Shown in pieces: positions 6,723 to 15,104 of a stretch of 64,000 nucleotides of DNA. The notes beneath the pieces are model-generated. The model did no database searches and was not told the origin of the DNA. It saw only the letters and a program-made list of their open reading frames with translations. Both the position numbers and the translations under genes were made by a program. The stretch covers positions 156,632-220,631 of the IMG/VR virus record IMGVR_UViG_3300009093_000034; one strand, given 5' to 3'. Each line of letters begins with the position of its first letter. Position 1 is the first letter of the stretch. The DNA is from a virus.

Positions 6723-8111
6723 ATGAATCAGAAGGTAGTTGCTGGTACCATTGTCGCTATTCTCAAGCAGAACAACTTCGAAGGGTTCTTCGTGGGTGGT
6801 TGCGTTCGTGACCGCCTCCTTGGAAAGGAACCCAAAGATTTCGACGTTGTCACCAACGCTACCCCTGAACAGATCGAAAAACTCTTCCGTCACACCAATC
6901 CTGTTGGCCGCCAGTTCGGCATCGTTCGTGTCCTCATGGACGGACAAGAAGTCGAAGTTGCTACCTTCCGTAAGGACTCCTCGACTGGTGATGGACGCCG
7001 CCCTGACTCTGTTGAGTTCACTGATGCCGAGACTGACGTTCAGCGTCGTGACTTCACCATCAACGGACTTCTCGAAGACATCTCAAGAATTCCTGGTGAT
7101 CGGATCATTGACTTTGTCGGTGGTCTGGAAGACATCAAGAACAAGGTTCTTCGTTTCATCGGAGACCCCAACCAGAGGATCGAAGAAGACAAACTTCGGA
7201 TGCTTCGCTTCGTTCGTTTCATGGCCAATCTCGGATTCATGTCCATCTCAGAGCACATCGTCGCTGTAAAGCAAAATGCTCCTAAGATCATTTCGGTCTC
7301 CAAGGAGCGTATCACTGACGAAGTGACTAAGATGCTCTTAGGAAATGATCCCCGTGCTGCTATCGAGACCATGTCTGTTCTTGGTCTTCTTGAGCACACC
7401 TTGCCTGAGATTGATCGATTGATCGACAATCCTGAGGATCCGATCTGGCACCCCAACGAAACCACCTTCTCCCACACTTTGGATGTTGTTTCATCCATCA
7501 ATCGTGCCAATGATTTCTTGTTCTCTGGTGACAATGAGTTTATCAACAAGAACTTGAAGAACCTGATGTGGGCTGCTCTGTTCCATGACTCTGGAAAGCC
7601 TGACACTATCTCGAAAGAGATGAAGAATGGTGTGGAGAGAATCTCCAACAAGGGCCATGAGTTCGTGGGTGAGGATATCGCTCGCAAGGCTTTGAAGGAA
7701 CTCAAGTTCTCCAACGACGATATCGAGATCATCGCCGAGCTAGTTCGGAATCACATGATCCTTCGGAAGATTCCTGAGATGCGAAAGCACAAGCAGCGAA
7801 AGCTGCTGTCCAGCAAGAACTTCGATCTTCAGTTGGTCTTGTGTGTCGCTGACTCTGCCTTCATCCGCCCGGTCGATTGGGTGAAGAAGGTTCTTGACGT
7901 CAAGATGGCTTTGGAGGCTGAAGGTGAACTGATGCCTAAGCCTTTGATCACTGGAGAGGACTTGATCCGAGAAGGTTTCAAACCTTCGAAGTTGTTCTCT
8001 GTCGTTCTTGACCAGCTCTTCGACATGCAGCTTGAGAAGAACCTCGATAAGGGAACTCTCCTCAAGAGAGTTAAAAGTCTGATGAGCTCTGCAGCTGTGG
8101 AGGCCAAGTGA
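6723..8111 (+). CDS. cca: CCA tRNA nucleotidyltransferase / poly(A) polymerase family, with HD domain
   Basis: A 462-residue class II nucleotidyltransferase: GGCVRDRLLG (25-34) and DFD (39-41) are the polymerase metal motifs, RRDFTINGLL the neck/B-motif, and an HD phosphohydrolase domain with LFHDSGKP near 285-292 follows. The size and HD domain fit bacterial CCA-adding enzymes. It adds or repairs the 3' CCA of tRNAs; the phage tRNA at 3145 lacks an encoded CCA, so it would need such an enzyme. PcnB-type poly(A) polymerase activity cannot be excluded. The start at 6723 is set by alignment to the family N-terminus. It overlaps the next ATG (ATGA) and has GC-rich codons. Confidence 0.88.
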   Translation: MNQKVVAGTIVAILKQNNFEGFFVGGCVRDRLLGKEPKDFDVVTNATPEQIEKLFRHTNPVGRQFGIVRVLMDGQEVEVATFRKDSSTGDGRRPDSVEFTDAETDVQRRDFTINGLLEDISRIPGDRIIDFVGGLEDIKNKVLRFIGDPNQRIEEDKLRMLRFVRFMANLGFMSISEHIVAVKQNAPKIISVSKERITDEVTKMLLGNDPRAAIETMSVLGLLEHTLPEIDRLIDNPEDPIWHPNETTFSHTLDVVSSINRANDFLFSGDNEFINKNLKNLMWAALFHDSGKPDTISKEMKNGVERISNKGHEFVGEDIARKALKELKFSNDDIEIIAELVRNHMILRKIPEMRKHKQRKLLSSKNFDLQLVLCVADSAFIRPVDWVKKVLDVKMALEAEGELMPKPLITGEDLIREGFKPSKLFSVVLDQLFDMQLEKNLDKGTLLKRVKSLMSSAAVEAK

Positions 8112-8638
8112 TGACCAAACAGGCGCGTCTTTGTGAAAAGTTGACCAAAGAAGCTACTCAGAAGATCTTTAAGTGGAATCAGGAAGCTGATGCTCTTTCC
8201 AATGAGATCCTGAGTCTTCGATCTGCCATCAAGCTCCACCCTTCCCTCTTTGGTGATCTTAAAGAAGCTATCCGGACAGCTGATGATCTGGATAAAAAAT
8301 TTCTTGAGATCACCAAAGAAAAGGAAAAACTCGTTCAGAATCTTTTCTCGGAGTTGAATGCCGTTCGATCTGGCTTCAACGCCGTCAAGATCATCAAGAA
8401 GTTCAACAGTTCAAGTGTTGCTTCTTGGACTGACTTCACTGACTTCAAAGAAGTGATGGTTGAGGTCTCCAGAGTGTTCAAGAACTCTCCTACTGCTGGT
8501 GGATACGATATCTACGTTAGCTTCGAAGACGAGTACGACGAAGACATCAAATTTTACTCCGGAGCTCATGATGCTCTCGAACAGCTTCAGGACAAGTTGG
8601 AGAAAGGAACTCTTGTTCCCATCTTGGAGGTAGCATGA
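8111..8638 (+). CDS. Hypothetical coiled-coil protein
   Basis: A 175-residue protein. The first 90 residues are strongly helical and charged, likely a coiled coil; the second half has a compact mixed domain with an acidic stretch DEYDED. Start ATG 8111 overlaps the CCA-enzyme stop, so it is translationally coupled to it. Not recognised. Confidence 0.72.
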   Translation: MTKQARLCEKLTKEATQKIFKWNQEADALSNEILSLRSAIKLHPSLFGDLKEAIRTADDLDKKFLEITKEKEKLVQNLFSELNAVRSGFNAVKIIKKFNSSSVASWTDFTDFKEVMVEVSRVFKNSPTAGGYDIYVSFEDEYDEDIKFYSGAHDALEQLQDKLEKGTLVPILEVA

Positions 8639-8847
8639 CCAGTTTCAAGATTATTACCTCTTGTTTCCACTGTGGAGAGGAAAGAGAGTTCACCTGGTTT
8701 GAGAACTGGGAGTGGGGTTCAAACAGAGAAAAACTCATTTGTCCCGATTGTCAAGCAAAGATCGACGATGCAGAAGCCTACGCTGAGATGGTAGCTGAGT
8801 ACAACCATCTCTTTCTTGAAGAGTCAATCGACGAAGGATTCGAATAA
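8635..8847 (+). CDS. Small zinc-ribbon protein
   Basis: A 70-residue protein with CFHC (10-13) and CPDC (36-39) forming a likely zinc ribbon and an acidic C-terminal helix. ATG overlaps the previous TGA; its TAA overlaps the next ATG. Function unknown. Confidence 0.7.
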   Translation: MTSFKIITSCFHCGEEREFTWFENWEWGSNREKLICPDCQAKIDDAEAYAEMVAEYNHLFLEESIDEGFE

Positions 8848-9035
8848 TGGCCATGAAAGAAATTAAGATCACTCTTCAGGTAACTTATCTCGTGGAATTT
8901 GACAACACTACGAGAACCAAAGAAGAGGTTGGCGGAATTCTTCTGAACAATGTTCGTGGATGGCTCCCCACGACCTATGAAGCTGGAGCTGAATACACTC
9001 CCATGTCTGTTTCTATCCTAGACAAAGAGAGTTAA
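8847..9035 (+). CDS. Small hypothetical protein
   Basis: A 62-residue beta-rich protein in the overlapping gene chain after the CCA-adding enzyme. No motif recognised. Confidence 0.62.
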   Translation: MAMKEIKITLQVTYLVEFDNTTRTKEEVGGILLNNVRGWLPTTYEAGAEYTPMSVSILDKES

Positions 9036-9037
9036 AG

Positions 9038-9322
9038 TTGAACTACGATCGCTATCGAGAAAAACACGGAACTTACCCTTGGGGAACTAACAGTGCCAAG
9101 GGTCAGTATGAGTGGGAAAAAGCAAGAGACAAGAAGATCCTCTGGAGAGTTGTGTTTGGTGTCTATCTTGTAGCCACTATCTGCGGAATTCTTATCATTT
9201 GTGCCCAACATTCTTGGCAACTTTGGACCAATAGTCAATGGGAGTTGTTTGGGATGGTTCAAATGGGAGATCTCATGGTTCTCTCTTTGACGTCTGCTAT
9301 AACAACGGTCAGCTCTTCGTAA
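9038..9322 (+). CDS. Small membrane protein
   Basis: A 94-residue protein with a TTG start preceded by an AGAGAG ribosome site. A clear membrane segment spans about residues 34-56 (ILWRVVFGVYLVATICGIL), with a charged tyrosine-rich N-terminus. A second weak hydrophobic stretch lies at the C-terminus. Topology and role unknown; a late holin role is possible but unsupported. Confidence 0.6.
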   Translation: MNYDRYREKHGTYPWGTNSAKGQYEWEKARDKKILWRVVFGVYLVATICGILIICAQHSWQLWTNSQWELFGMVQMGDLMVLSLTSAITTVSSS

Positions 9323-9389
9323 CTTCTAACACCATTATAACCTCTTAACAGTCACTTCTTTCACTAACTTGGGTGGAGAGGTGGACATC

Positions 9390-10433
9390 ATGAGAGTTTT
9401 ATTCATCGTCAAGAAACGAGAAGGCTACGATGCCTGGAATAAGACTGAGGTCTATAGTTACAGCAACACCCTTTCATCTGGACTCCTCAATTCTTCTCAA
9501 ATGGTCTCTTTCGAGCTTGCCAAGCATGTAGAGGCAAAAACCATTGAAGTCGTAGACAACAACGAGATTGACAAAGAGGTTCACCACTTCAAACCTGACG
9601 TGGTTGTTATCGAAGCTCTTTGGGTCGTTCCTTCTAAGTTCAAAGAACTTGTTCCTCTTCATCCTCATGTCAAGTGGATTGTTCGACTCCACAGCAACAC
9701 TCCTTTCATTGCAAGTGAAGGCATAGCCCTTCAGTGGTGTTTTGAGTACCTCAAACACAAAAACGTTTACGTAGCTCCCAACCATGTCAAGCTCTATAAA
9801 GAACTTAGGCACCTAGCCGGTCGTCACGAAGAAAAGGTTCTTCACCTTCCTAACTTCTATGAGTTGGAAGAGGTTGAAGCTAAGAAGAGAGTCAGACCTC
9901 ACAATGAAGTCAACATCGGTTGTTTTGGCGCTATTAGACCTTTAAAGAATCAATTGATCCAAGCTGTATCAGCTATCCAGTTTGCTGATACCTACAACTA
10001 CAAACTCAAATTCTTCATCAACGTCACTCGTGTTGAGACCAGAGGAGACTCTGTTCTACAAAACATCAGAGCTCTTTTTAAGAACTCAGACAAGCACGAG
10101 CTTGTTGAGATTGAGTGGTTAGACCACAAGAGCTTCTTGAAGTTCCTCAAAGAGAACATCGATCTTGGTCTTCAAGTTAGCTTTACTGAGACCTTCAACA
10201 TCGTTGGTGCAGACTATGTCTCTCAAGACATTCCTATCGTCGCTTCTAAAGAGATTGATTTCGTCTTAGCTCCTTTCCAAGCAGATCCAACGTCTTCTAA
10301 AGACATCGTTTCTAAGATGGAATGGGCTTGGTTCGCCAGAAAACTTGGACTTACCAACGCTAACAGACACCTTCTCAAGAGTCTCAACAAAAAAGCCATC
10401 CGAATCTGGGTGGACACTCTTACTCAGATCTAA
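9390..10433 (+). CDS. Glycosyltransferase, GT-B (GT4-like)
   Basis: A 347-residue protein with two Rossmann-like halves: an N-terminal part starting MRVLFIVKK, and a C-terminal part with NIGCFGAIRPLKNQ, the donor-binding segment typical of GT4 enzymes, and SFTETFNIVGADYVSQDIPIV, which carries the conserved E-x-x-x-x-x-x-x-E-like nucleotide-sugar loop in altered form. The ATG at 9390 is preceded by GGTGGAGAGG; a GTG-like earlier start at 9369 is less likely. It stands alone before a TGAGATATTGTA motif. Donor and acceptor are unknown. Confidence 0.68.
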   Translation: MRVLFIVKKREGYDAWNKTEVYSYSNTLSSGLLNSSQMVSFELAKHVEAKTIEVVDNNEIDKEVHHFKPDVVVIEALWVVPSKFKELVPLHPHVKWIVRLHSNTPFIASEGIALQWCFEYLKHKNVYVAPNHVKLYKELRHLAGRHEEKVLHLPNFYELEEVEAKKRVRPHNEVNIGCFGAIRPLKNQLIQAVSAIQFADTYNYKLKFFINVTRVETRGDSVLQNIRALFKNSDKHELVEIEWLDHKSFLKFLKENIDLGLQVSFTETFNIVGADYVSQDIPIVASKEIDFVLAPFQADPTSSKDIVSKMEWAWFARKLGLTNANRHLLKSLNKKAIRIWVDTLTQI

Positions 10434-10440
10434 GTCTTTC

Positions 10441-10452
10441 TGAGATATTGTA
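10441..10452 (+). promoter_or_regulatory. TGAGATATTGTA motif, copy 4
   Basis: Exact copy 7 bases after a stop codon and 37 bases before ATG 10490, with a TTTGGAG ribosome site nearer the ATG. This is the clearest promoter-like placement of the motif. Confidence 0.62.
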
Positions 10453-10489
10453 TCAAACATCTTCTCGCGCTTTTTGGAGATCTATAAAT

Positions 10490-11035
10490 ATGATCAAAGG
10501 TATGATTAACTATCCGAGCCAGAAAGGTTTCGGATTATTCGCTGTGACTGGAGAACAAGCAGCTGAGGTTCAGAAATCTCAAGCTCTTGCTTTCTTGAAC
10601 GACCTTCCTGAGGTCTTCGAGGTCACTGGTTCTCGTTTCATGGGTTACCCCAAGATGGAGTCTGACTTTGATTTCATCTTCATGGGAGACGGTTACAGCA
10701 GCTATGGTTTCACCCTGAGTGAAAAGCTTCGTAAAAGATTTCCTGATTACCAGATGATGTCTAGCTATGCTAGCGACATCGAAGAAGCCTCCTCGATCGA
10801 CTCAGACCTTCTCTATGTCATCAGAATTGTTGATGGCATTACTTCCATCGACATTCAGTTTGTTGGTCGACCTGTGCTTCGTGTCATGTGTCGTGATTTT
10901 CTCAAAAAGAACTTCCACGATTGGGCACAACTCAAGTCCAAGGACAAGAAAGCAGCTGCTTACCTTTGGAACGTTGCCAAGAACCACTGCATCAAGACTT
11001 TCAAGTACAAGTACTTGACCAAGGAGATGAGGTAA
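10490..11035 (+). CDS. Nucleotidyltransferase (pol beta superfamily)-like protein
   Basis: A 181-residue protein with GSRFMGYPKMESDFDF (about 46-61), the G-S-x9-D-x-D motif of polymerase-beta-type nucleotidyltransferases, and a later ITSIDIQF that can supply the third aspartate. No HD or PAP domain is fused. Relatives transfer nucleotides to tRNA, antibiotics or proteins; the substrate here is unknown. ATG at 10490 has GGAG 10 bases upstream; ATG 10502 is an alternative. It opens a run of coupled genes after a TGAGATATTGTA motif. Confidence 0.6.
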   Translation: MIKGMINYPSQKGFGLFAVTGEQAAEVQKSQALAFLNDLPEVFEVTGSRFMGYPKMESDFDFIFMGDGYSSYGFTLSEKLRKRFPDYQMMSSYASDIEEASSIDSDLLYVIRIVDGITSIDIQFVGRPVLRVMCRDFLKKNFHDWAQLKSKDKKAAAYLWNVAKNHCIKTFKYKYLTKEMR

Positions 11036-11241
11036 TGGACTCTGACGCTATTGAATACACCAAGAGCAACTTAGTTCATCTGTGCAAGGAGATGGTTCTT
11101 CGTAAGACGCTCGGAGCTCCTCTTTCTCAGTGCCCATATCTGAGAACTCTCCTTGACATGCTCTCTTTCAAGGATGTCAAGATCGCTGAAGATGTGATCG
11201 GAACATTCGCTGCCTTTCACATAGCCGAGAATAGCAAGTGA
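11035..11241 (+). CDS. Small hypothetical protein
   Basis: A 68-residue helical protein. The ATG at 11035 shares a base with the previous TAA (TAATG); ribosome site AAGGAGATGAGG lies upstream. No family recognised. Confidence 0.65.
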   Translation: MDSDAIEYTKSNLVHLCKEMVLRKTLGAPLSQCPYLRTLLDMLSFKDVKIAEDVIGTFAAFHIAENSK

Positions 11242-11516
11242 TCAAGATCTATCTTGACATGATCAACAACCATCTTGTCGGAGTTTACTACTTAGAAGAT
11301 GGTCAACTCTTTGTAGACATGAATGGTCGAAGGAAAGGTTCTGAAAAGTACAAACCTTTGATCATCAAGATCGAAGAAGAGTGGTTGTGGATCCTTGTTC
11401 GTTGGTATCTTAGGGACAACTTCTTCAATCCCTTCACTGAAAAGTGGGAGAGATTGGAGTACCCAGACCAAGAGTGGGATACTCTATTGAAGTATGGAAA
11501 GAAACACACTCTCTGA
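11238..11516 (+). CDS. Hypothetical protein
   Basis: A 92-residue aromatic-rich protein, starting at a GTG that overlaps the previous stop (GTGA). The next in-frame ATG is at 11259. Not recognised. Confidence 0.65.
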   Translation: MIKIYLDMINNHLVGVYYLEDGQLFVDMNGRRKGSEKYKPLIIKIEEEWLWILVRWYLRDNFFNPFTEKWERLEYPDQEWDTLLKYGKKHTL

Positions 11517-11667
11517 AGAAGAGATTCTTAATCTTCTTCAAGAAAGTTCAGCGGCTACCATCATTAGGTGTCGACCAGATCGACACATCGAGTTCAAAGA
11601 TCTTCCTGCTTTGGCCAAGAAGATTACCTTACTACTTGGAGAAACAACAAATGAACGTCAAGATTGA
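11494..11667 (+). CDS. Small hypothetical protein in overlapping frame
   Basis: A 57-residue frame from ATG 11494 to TGA 11667 that fills the gap between two better-defined genes, overlapping the one before by 23 bases and the one after by 17. Its composition is coding-like (acidic N-terminal helix EEEILNLLQESS, then a basic and a helical part), and without it 130 bases of an otherwise dense operon would be empty. No homolog recognised. Confidence 0.6.
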   Translation: MERNTLSEEEILNLLQESSAATIIRCRPDRHIEFKDLPALAKKITLLLGETTNERQD

Positions 11668-12022
11668 GATTGAAGGTTGGCTTAAGGCTTTTGCTTGGTA
11701 CGGTTTGATTCTAGGAATTCTTGGTTGTGCTGCCATTGGGTTTGTCCCGTACCTTCGTGGAATTGACATTTTCTTTTTCTTTTGGGGAATCGCTCAGATT
11801 GCTGTGATGATCATCCTCATCAGGAACCCAATTCTTGGTATCAAGTTGAGCCGAATCTTTCTCTGGTGTTCCATCATCATCGGCATCTTCCAGCTATTGA
11901 CTAACTATCAAGCAGATGGTCAAGTTGTCCGTCTCATCGTTGAAGGAGCCTTTTTGGTTTACTTCTACGACTCCGACCAAGTGAAGGGTATCCTTAGCTT
12001 GGAGAACAAAAAAGAAGAGTAA
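11651..12022 (+). CDS. Small multi-pass membrane protein
   Basis: A 123-residue protein with about four hydrophobic segments separated by short loops and a charged C-terminus (SLENKKEE). The ATG at 11651 is chosen because the frame upstream is non-coding in style. Unknown function; membrane location is inferred from hydrophobicity. Confidence 0.65.
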   Translation: MNVKIEIEGWLKAFAWYGLILGILGCAAIGFVPYLRGIDIFFFFWGIAQIAVMIILIRNPILGIKLSRIFLWCSIIIGIFQLLTNYQADGQVVRLIVEGAFLVYFYDSDQVKGILSLENKKEE

Positions 12023-12024
12023 TC

Positions 12025-12750
12025 ATGTCCATTGTCATCTCAGGGGATCTTCACGGAACCCACGACTATCATACCATCACTAACAAGAATGTGAAGAAAC
12101 AGCTCAGCCAACAAAACAAGGACTATCCTCCTAACTACCACATCGTAGCAGGAGACTGGGGTGCCATCTGGAACGACTCTCATGAATCTCTGAAAAGAGA
12201 GAACCATCTCATCAGATGGTACAATGAGAAACCTTGGGAGACCTTGGTTGTTCTTGGTAACCATGAAGGCTACTCTAGAATCTATCGTCTTCCGATCATA
12301 GAAAAGTTTGGAGGACCTATTTGGAAAGTTTCTGACAGGATTCACATCCTCCAAAATGGGCATGTTTATGAGATTGAAGGGAAGAAGTTCTTAGTTTATG
12401 GTGGAGGCGACTCCATTGATAAAGCTAGCAGACAACCTTTTGTCTCTTGGTGGCCTGAAGAGATTCCTACCTATCGTCATTTCATGCAAGCCATGGAGTC
12501 CATCGATCAAGTCTCTGGAAAGGTTGACTATGTCATCACCCACACGTGTCCTAACAACGTTCTTGATCATATGGTAGAGAACAAACTTCTCTACTCAGGT
12601 CAAAAGTTATCAGACCCTACGGTTCCTCAGTTAGATGGAGTTCAAGCTGCTTTGGTTGACTACAAGAAGTGGTTCTTCGGACACTTCCATGTTGATTTTG
12701 AGTTTGAAAAATATCAGTGCCTTTACAAAAAGTTGGTTGTGATAAACTAA
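12025..12750 (+). CDS. Calcineurin-like metallophosphoesterase
   Basis: A 241-residue phosphoesterase with the full motif set: GDLHG (7-11), GDWGA (43-47), GNHE (78-81), a later T-H-T histidine near 175 and GHFH near 223-226. These bind two metal ions. The family includes phosphatases, nucleotidases and Mre11-type nucleases; the short length and lack of a capping domain do not fit the phage Mre11 homolog gp47. Substrate unknown. Starts 2 bases after the previous stop. Confidence 0.8.
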   Translation: MSIVISGDLHGTHDYHTITNKNVKKQLSQQNKDYPPNYHIVAGDWGAIWNDSHESLKRENHLIRWYNEKPWETLVVLGNHEGYSRIYRLPIIEKFGGPIWKVSDRIHILQNGHVYEIEGKKFLVYGGGDSIDKASRQPFVSWWPEEIPTYRHFMQAMESIDQVSGKVDYVITHTCPNNVLDHMVENKLLYSGQKLSDPTVPQLDGVQAALVDYKKWFFGHFHVDFEFEKYQCLYKKLVVIN

Positions 12751-12762
12751 CTCAGTAACAGC

Positions 12763-13626
12763 ATGTCTATCTTCAAATTTTTCACCGTAGCTGACAACAA
12801 TCTTTTTCTAGAGCTTGCAGTTTCATGCGCTGAGACCTTTTTGTCTGGAACCTCGTTACCTTTTTCTATCTACTTCTATGGTCAAGTACCACAGAGTGAT
12901 CGATTGAACTCTCTTCAGAAAGCCTATCCTGATAGATTCAACTTGATCACAAGGAAGCTTGAAAAGCCTCTAGACCAGAAGATAAGTTACAAGTGGAGTC
13001 CGGTGATCCTAGAAAGGTACTCAATCCTGGACGAGTTAGGTGTAGGATCAATTTACGTTGACTGCGATGTGTTTCTTTTAAGAAAGATCTCACAAGAGGT
13101 ATTGGACAAACTTGAGAAAAGAGTTTTGTCTAGTACCTCTTCTTTTTTTGCCTTCTTAGACAATCCAATCCACGTAGAAAAGTTCATGCCAGGTTATATT
13201 GGGATGATCAAGAACTACGTTTGTTCTGGGTTCTTGATCAAAGGCAATGGATCAATTGACAATAGAATGATTCGTCAAATCTTGATCAACCACTACAACT
13301 TCCACAAAATACCTATGGTGAATGGCGATCAAGATGCTTTGAATGCCTACAACTCAAGAACCAATTTCATCTCTGTTTTAACTGACGATGACTTAGTGTA
13401 TTGGTCCCCTGACCGATATTTCCATGAAAAAAGTCCAGATTGGGCCACAAAAACAGGAAAGTACTGGGCAGATCCTTTGAGACGAATGTTTTTAGAGCCA
13501 TCTTTTTTGGAGAGTGATCAAAATAAAGAGTTCATCTTTCACTTCTTTGGAAAGAAAGATCCTGACTACATCTCATACATCTTGAGAGAAGTGGGAAGAT
13601 TTAAAGCAACTCAATCTTCTTCTTGA
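12763..13626 (+). CDS. Glycosyltransferase, GT-A fold (GT8-like)
   Basis: A 287-residue protein opening MSIFKFFTVADNNLFLELAVS, a GT-A N-terminus, with a DxD metal motif in YVDCDVF (D100, D102) and NGDQDALNAY, the conserved acceptor-side segment of GT8-type enzymes. The last 26 bases overlap the convergent gene 13601-14353, which is also a glycosyltransferase. The two enzymes face each other next to the tail fibre operon, which suggests a role in decorating virion or host surface. Confidence 0.72.
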   Translation: MSIFKFFTVADNNLFLELAVSCAETFLSGTSLPFSIYFYGQVPQSDRLNSLQKAYPDRFNLITRKLEKPLDQKISYKWSPVILERYSILDELGVGSIYVDCDVFLLRKISQEVLDKLEKRVLSSTSSFFAFLDNPIHVEKFMPGYIGMIKNYVCSGFLIKGNGSIDNRMIRQILINHYNFHKIPMVNGDQDALNAYNSRTNFISVLTDDDLVYWSPDRYFHEKSPDWATKTGKYWADPLRRMFLEPSFLESDQNKEFIFHFFGKKDPDYISYILREVGRFKATQSSS

Positions 13627-14353
13627 TGTCTTTCCAATCTGGCTTAGACCCTTCTCTGAAATGAAGTAAGCCACCATCTTTGACGGTGTTCTTAGTCAGA
13701 TAAGTGTTCTTCAAAAAGGTGATGTTGTACTTTCTATCTAGCTCTGTCACAAGGTCATCTCCATATCTCTCTTTGAAAGAAATGAAGAAGTAGTTCAAGA
13801 GACCTTGATCATTGTTGAAGTTCTTAAAGAAGCTCTCGTAGTAATTCTTGGTCAAGACCTTAACAAGAAATTTCTTGTAGTAAGTGATCTCACTCTCTGA
13901 CCACTTTGACAAGTCCCAATAAATCACACCACTATTGAATCTCTCAACTCCAGAGAACTCCTCACTCACCATAGCCAGCTTTTCATTTACATTGAAAAAG
14001 CTAGAGTTTGTGTTGGGGAGAACATATAGATCTGAGTCTAGGTACCAAAATGGTACTTTATTGAAGAATAGAGGAAAAAAGATCTTCACAAAAGGAAGAC
14101 CTGTAAAATGATAGTTATGGAACTGAGTCTTAGCAAGTTCTAGGCCATCTAGAACAGAGATGTCAAGTTGATCTTGAACCGATAGCTCAAGATCAGTCAA
14201 GGTAAAGACTTTGAATTTAGAAAGTTCTTTTGGTGGCTTAGTTCTTTCGGCCCAGAAGACTGCTATCTCTTGACTAAGAGATTTTACTTGTCCTATGAGA
14301 TGGTAAAGATTTTTCAGATACCATTTGTTGTTATCAACTAAGAAAACAATCAT
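13601..14353 (-). CDS. Glycosyltransferase, GT-A fold (GT8-like)
   Basis: A 250-residue protein with a DxD motif in WYLDSDLYVL (D106, D108), SGVIYWDLSKW typical of GT8 enzymes and DQGLLNYFF, the family's late D-Q motif. It is the last gene of the leftward tail fibre operon (portal, fibres, unknown, GT), 3 bases after the previous gene. Its 3' end overlaps the convergent gene by 26 bases with no terminator between. Confidence 0.72.
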   Translation of the reverse strand: MIVFLVDNNKWYLKNLYHLIGQVKSLSQEIAVFWAERTKPPKELSKFKVFTLTDLELSVQDQLDISVLDGLELAKTQFHNYHFTGLPFVKIFFPLFFNKVPFWYLDSDLYVLPNTNSSFFNVNEKLAMVSEEFSGVERFNSGVIYWDLSKWSESEITYYKKFLVKVLTKNYYESFFKNFNNDQGLLNYFFISFKERYGDDLVTELDRKYNITFLKNTYLTKNTVKDGGLLHFREGSKPDWKDIKKKIELL

Positions 14354-14356
14354 TCT

Positions 14357-15103
14357 TTAGTTCAGAAGGCACTTCTCATAAGGAAGATAGGCAAACCATA
14401 GACCGTTGTAACTTTTAACTGGAAGTCCAAACAACGGAGCTATCTTATCTAATGATGCCTCTGGTCCTCCTAGTAAAACTTTCTTAGCAACATAATGAGC
14501 TGCTAGTGAGATGTAGTATATAGCGCGAATCTTAGGATCAGGCTCTGGAACGTAATCTGTGTTGTTTCTAGTAAAGAACTCTTCTAGAAGAAAGTCGAAC
14601 AAGATCTGTTTTGAAGAACACACAAAGGAGTTTGCTCTATTGTTAGGATCGAACATCTTTGCAGTGTAAACGTTTTGAAGACCATTCAAAACAAAGAACC
14701 CAATCTTACTCATAGCGGTTTCAGAGTAATCTCTTTTGACATCAAGAAGAATAGATAAAAGTTGATTTTTATCGATCTTAACCACAATCAAGTTGTTAAC
14801 GTCTTCAGGCTTTGGCTCTGTTCCAAAAAATCCTTTAACAAAGAAACTCGAGTCAATGGCGATGTAGTTAAACTCCACGTTCTCAACTGGAAGATCATCA
14901 AAGTTACTCTCCATATACAAGAAGTCTTTAAGATCTTGATCTGTTGAATTGATGTCTAGTAATCTCCAAGACTGAAGAACAAGGTTTCCTAAGTGTTCGT
15001 GAGGAGCTGTTGAAGGAATAGAATCTGGAACATCTTCATAGATAAACTCAGAGACTTGAGGTTTTAAGGTGTGTCTTGGATTTGGAAACGTAATTCTTCT
15101 CAT
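14357..15103 (-). CDS. Hypothetical protein downstream of tail fibre
   Basis: A 248-residue protein, not recognised. The start at 15103 overlaps the fibre stop region within 1 base; an in-frame start at 15142 lies inside the fibre gene. It sits where many phages keep a fibre assembly chaperone or receptor-binding accessory protein, so such a role is possible. No cysteine motif or membrane segment. Confidence 0.65.
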   Translation of the reverse strand: MRRITFPNPRHTLKPQVSEFIYEDVPDSIPSTAPHEHLGNLVLQSWRLLDINSTDQDLKDFLYMESNFDDLPVENVEFNYIAIDSSFFVKGFFGTEPKPEDVNNLIVVKIDKNQLLSILLDVKRDYSETAMSKIGFFVLNGLQNVYTAKMFDPNNRANSFVCSSKQILFDFLLEEFFTRNNTDYVPEPDPKIRAIYYISLAAHYVAKKVLLGGPEASLDKIAPLFGLPVKSYNGLWFAYLPYEKCLLN

Positions 15104-15104
15104 G

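Noticed and set aside
10483-10490. TATAAATA, identical to the T4 late promoter consensus
   Set aside because: It overlaps the ATG at 10490, occurs just once as far as I noticed, and the gene already has the 12-base motif and a ribosome site; likely chance.
10921-11034. Longer start of the gene at 11035
   Set aside because: The upstream frame lies inside the nucleotidyltransferase-like gene in another frame and has no ribosome site.
12025-12750. Metallophosphoesterase as the gp47/Mre11 partner of gp46-like protein
   Set aside because: It is short, lacks the Mre11 capping domain, and lies 42 kb away; better called a generic phosphoesterase.
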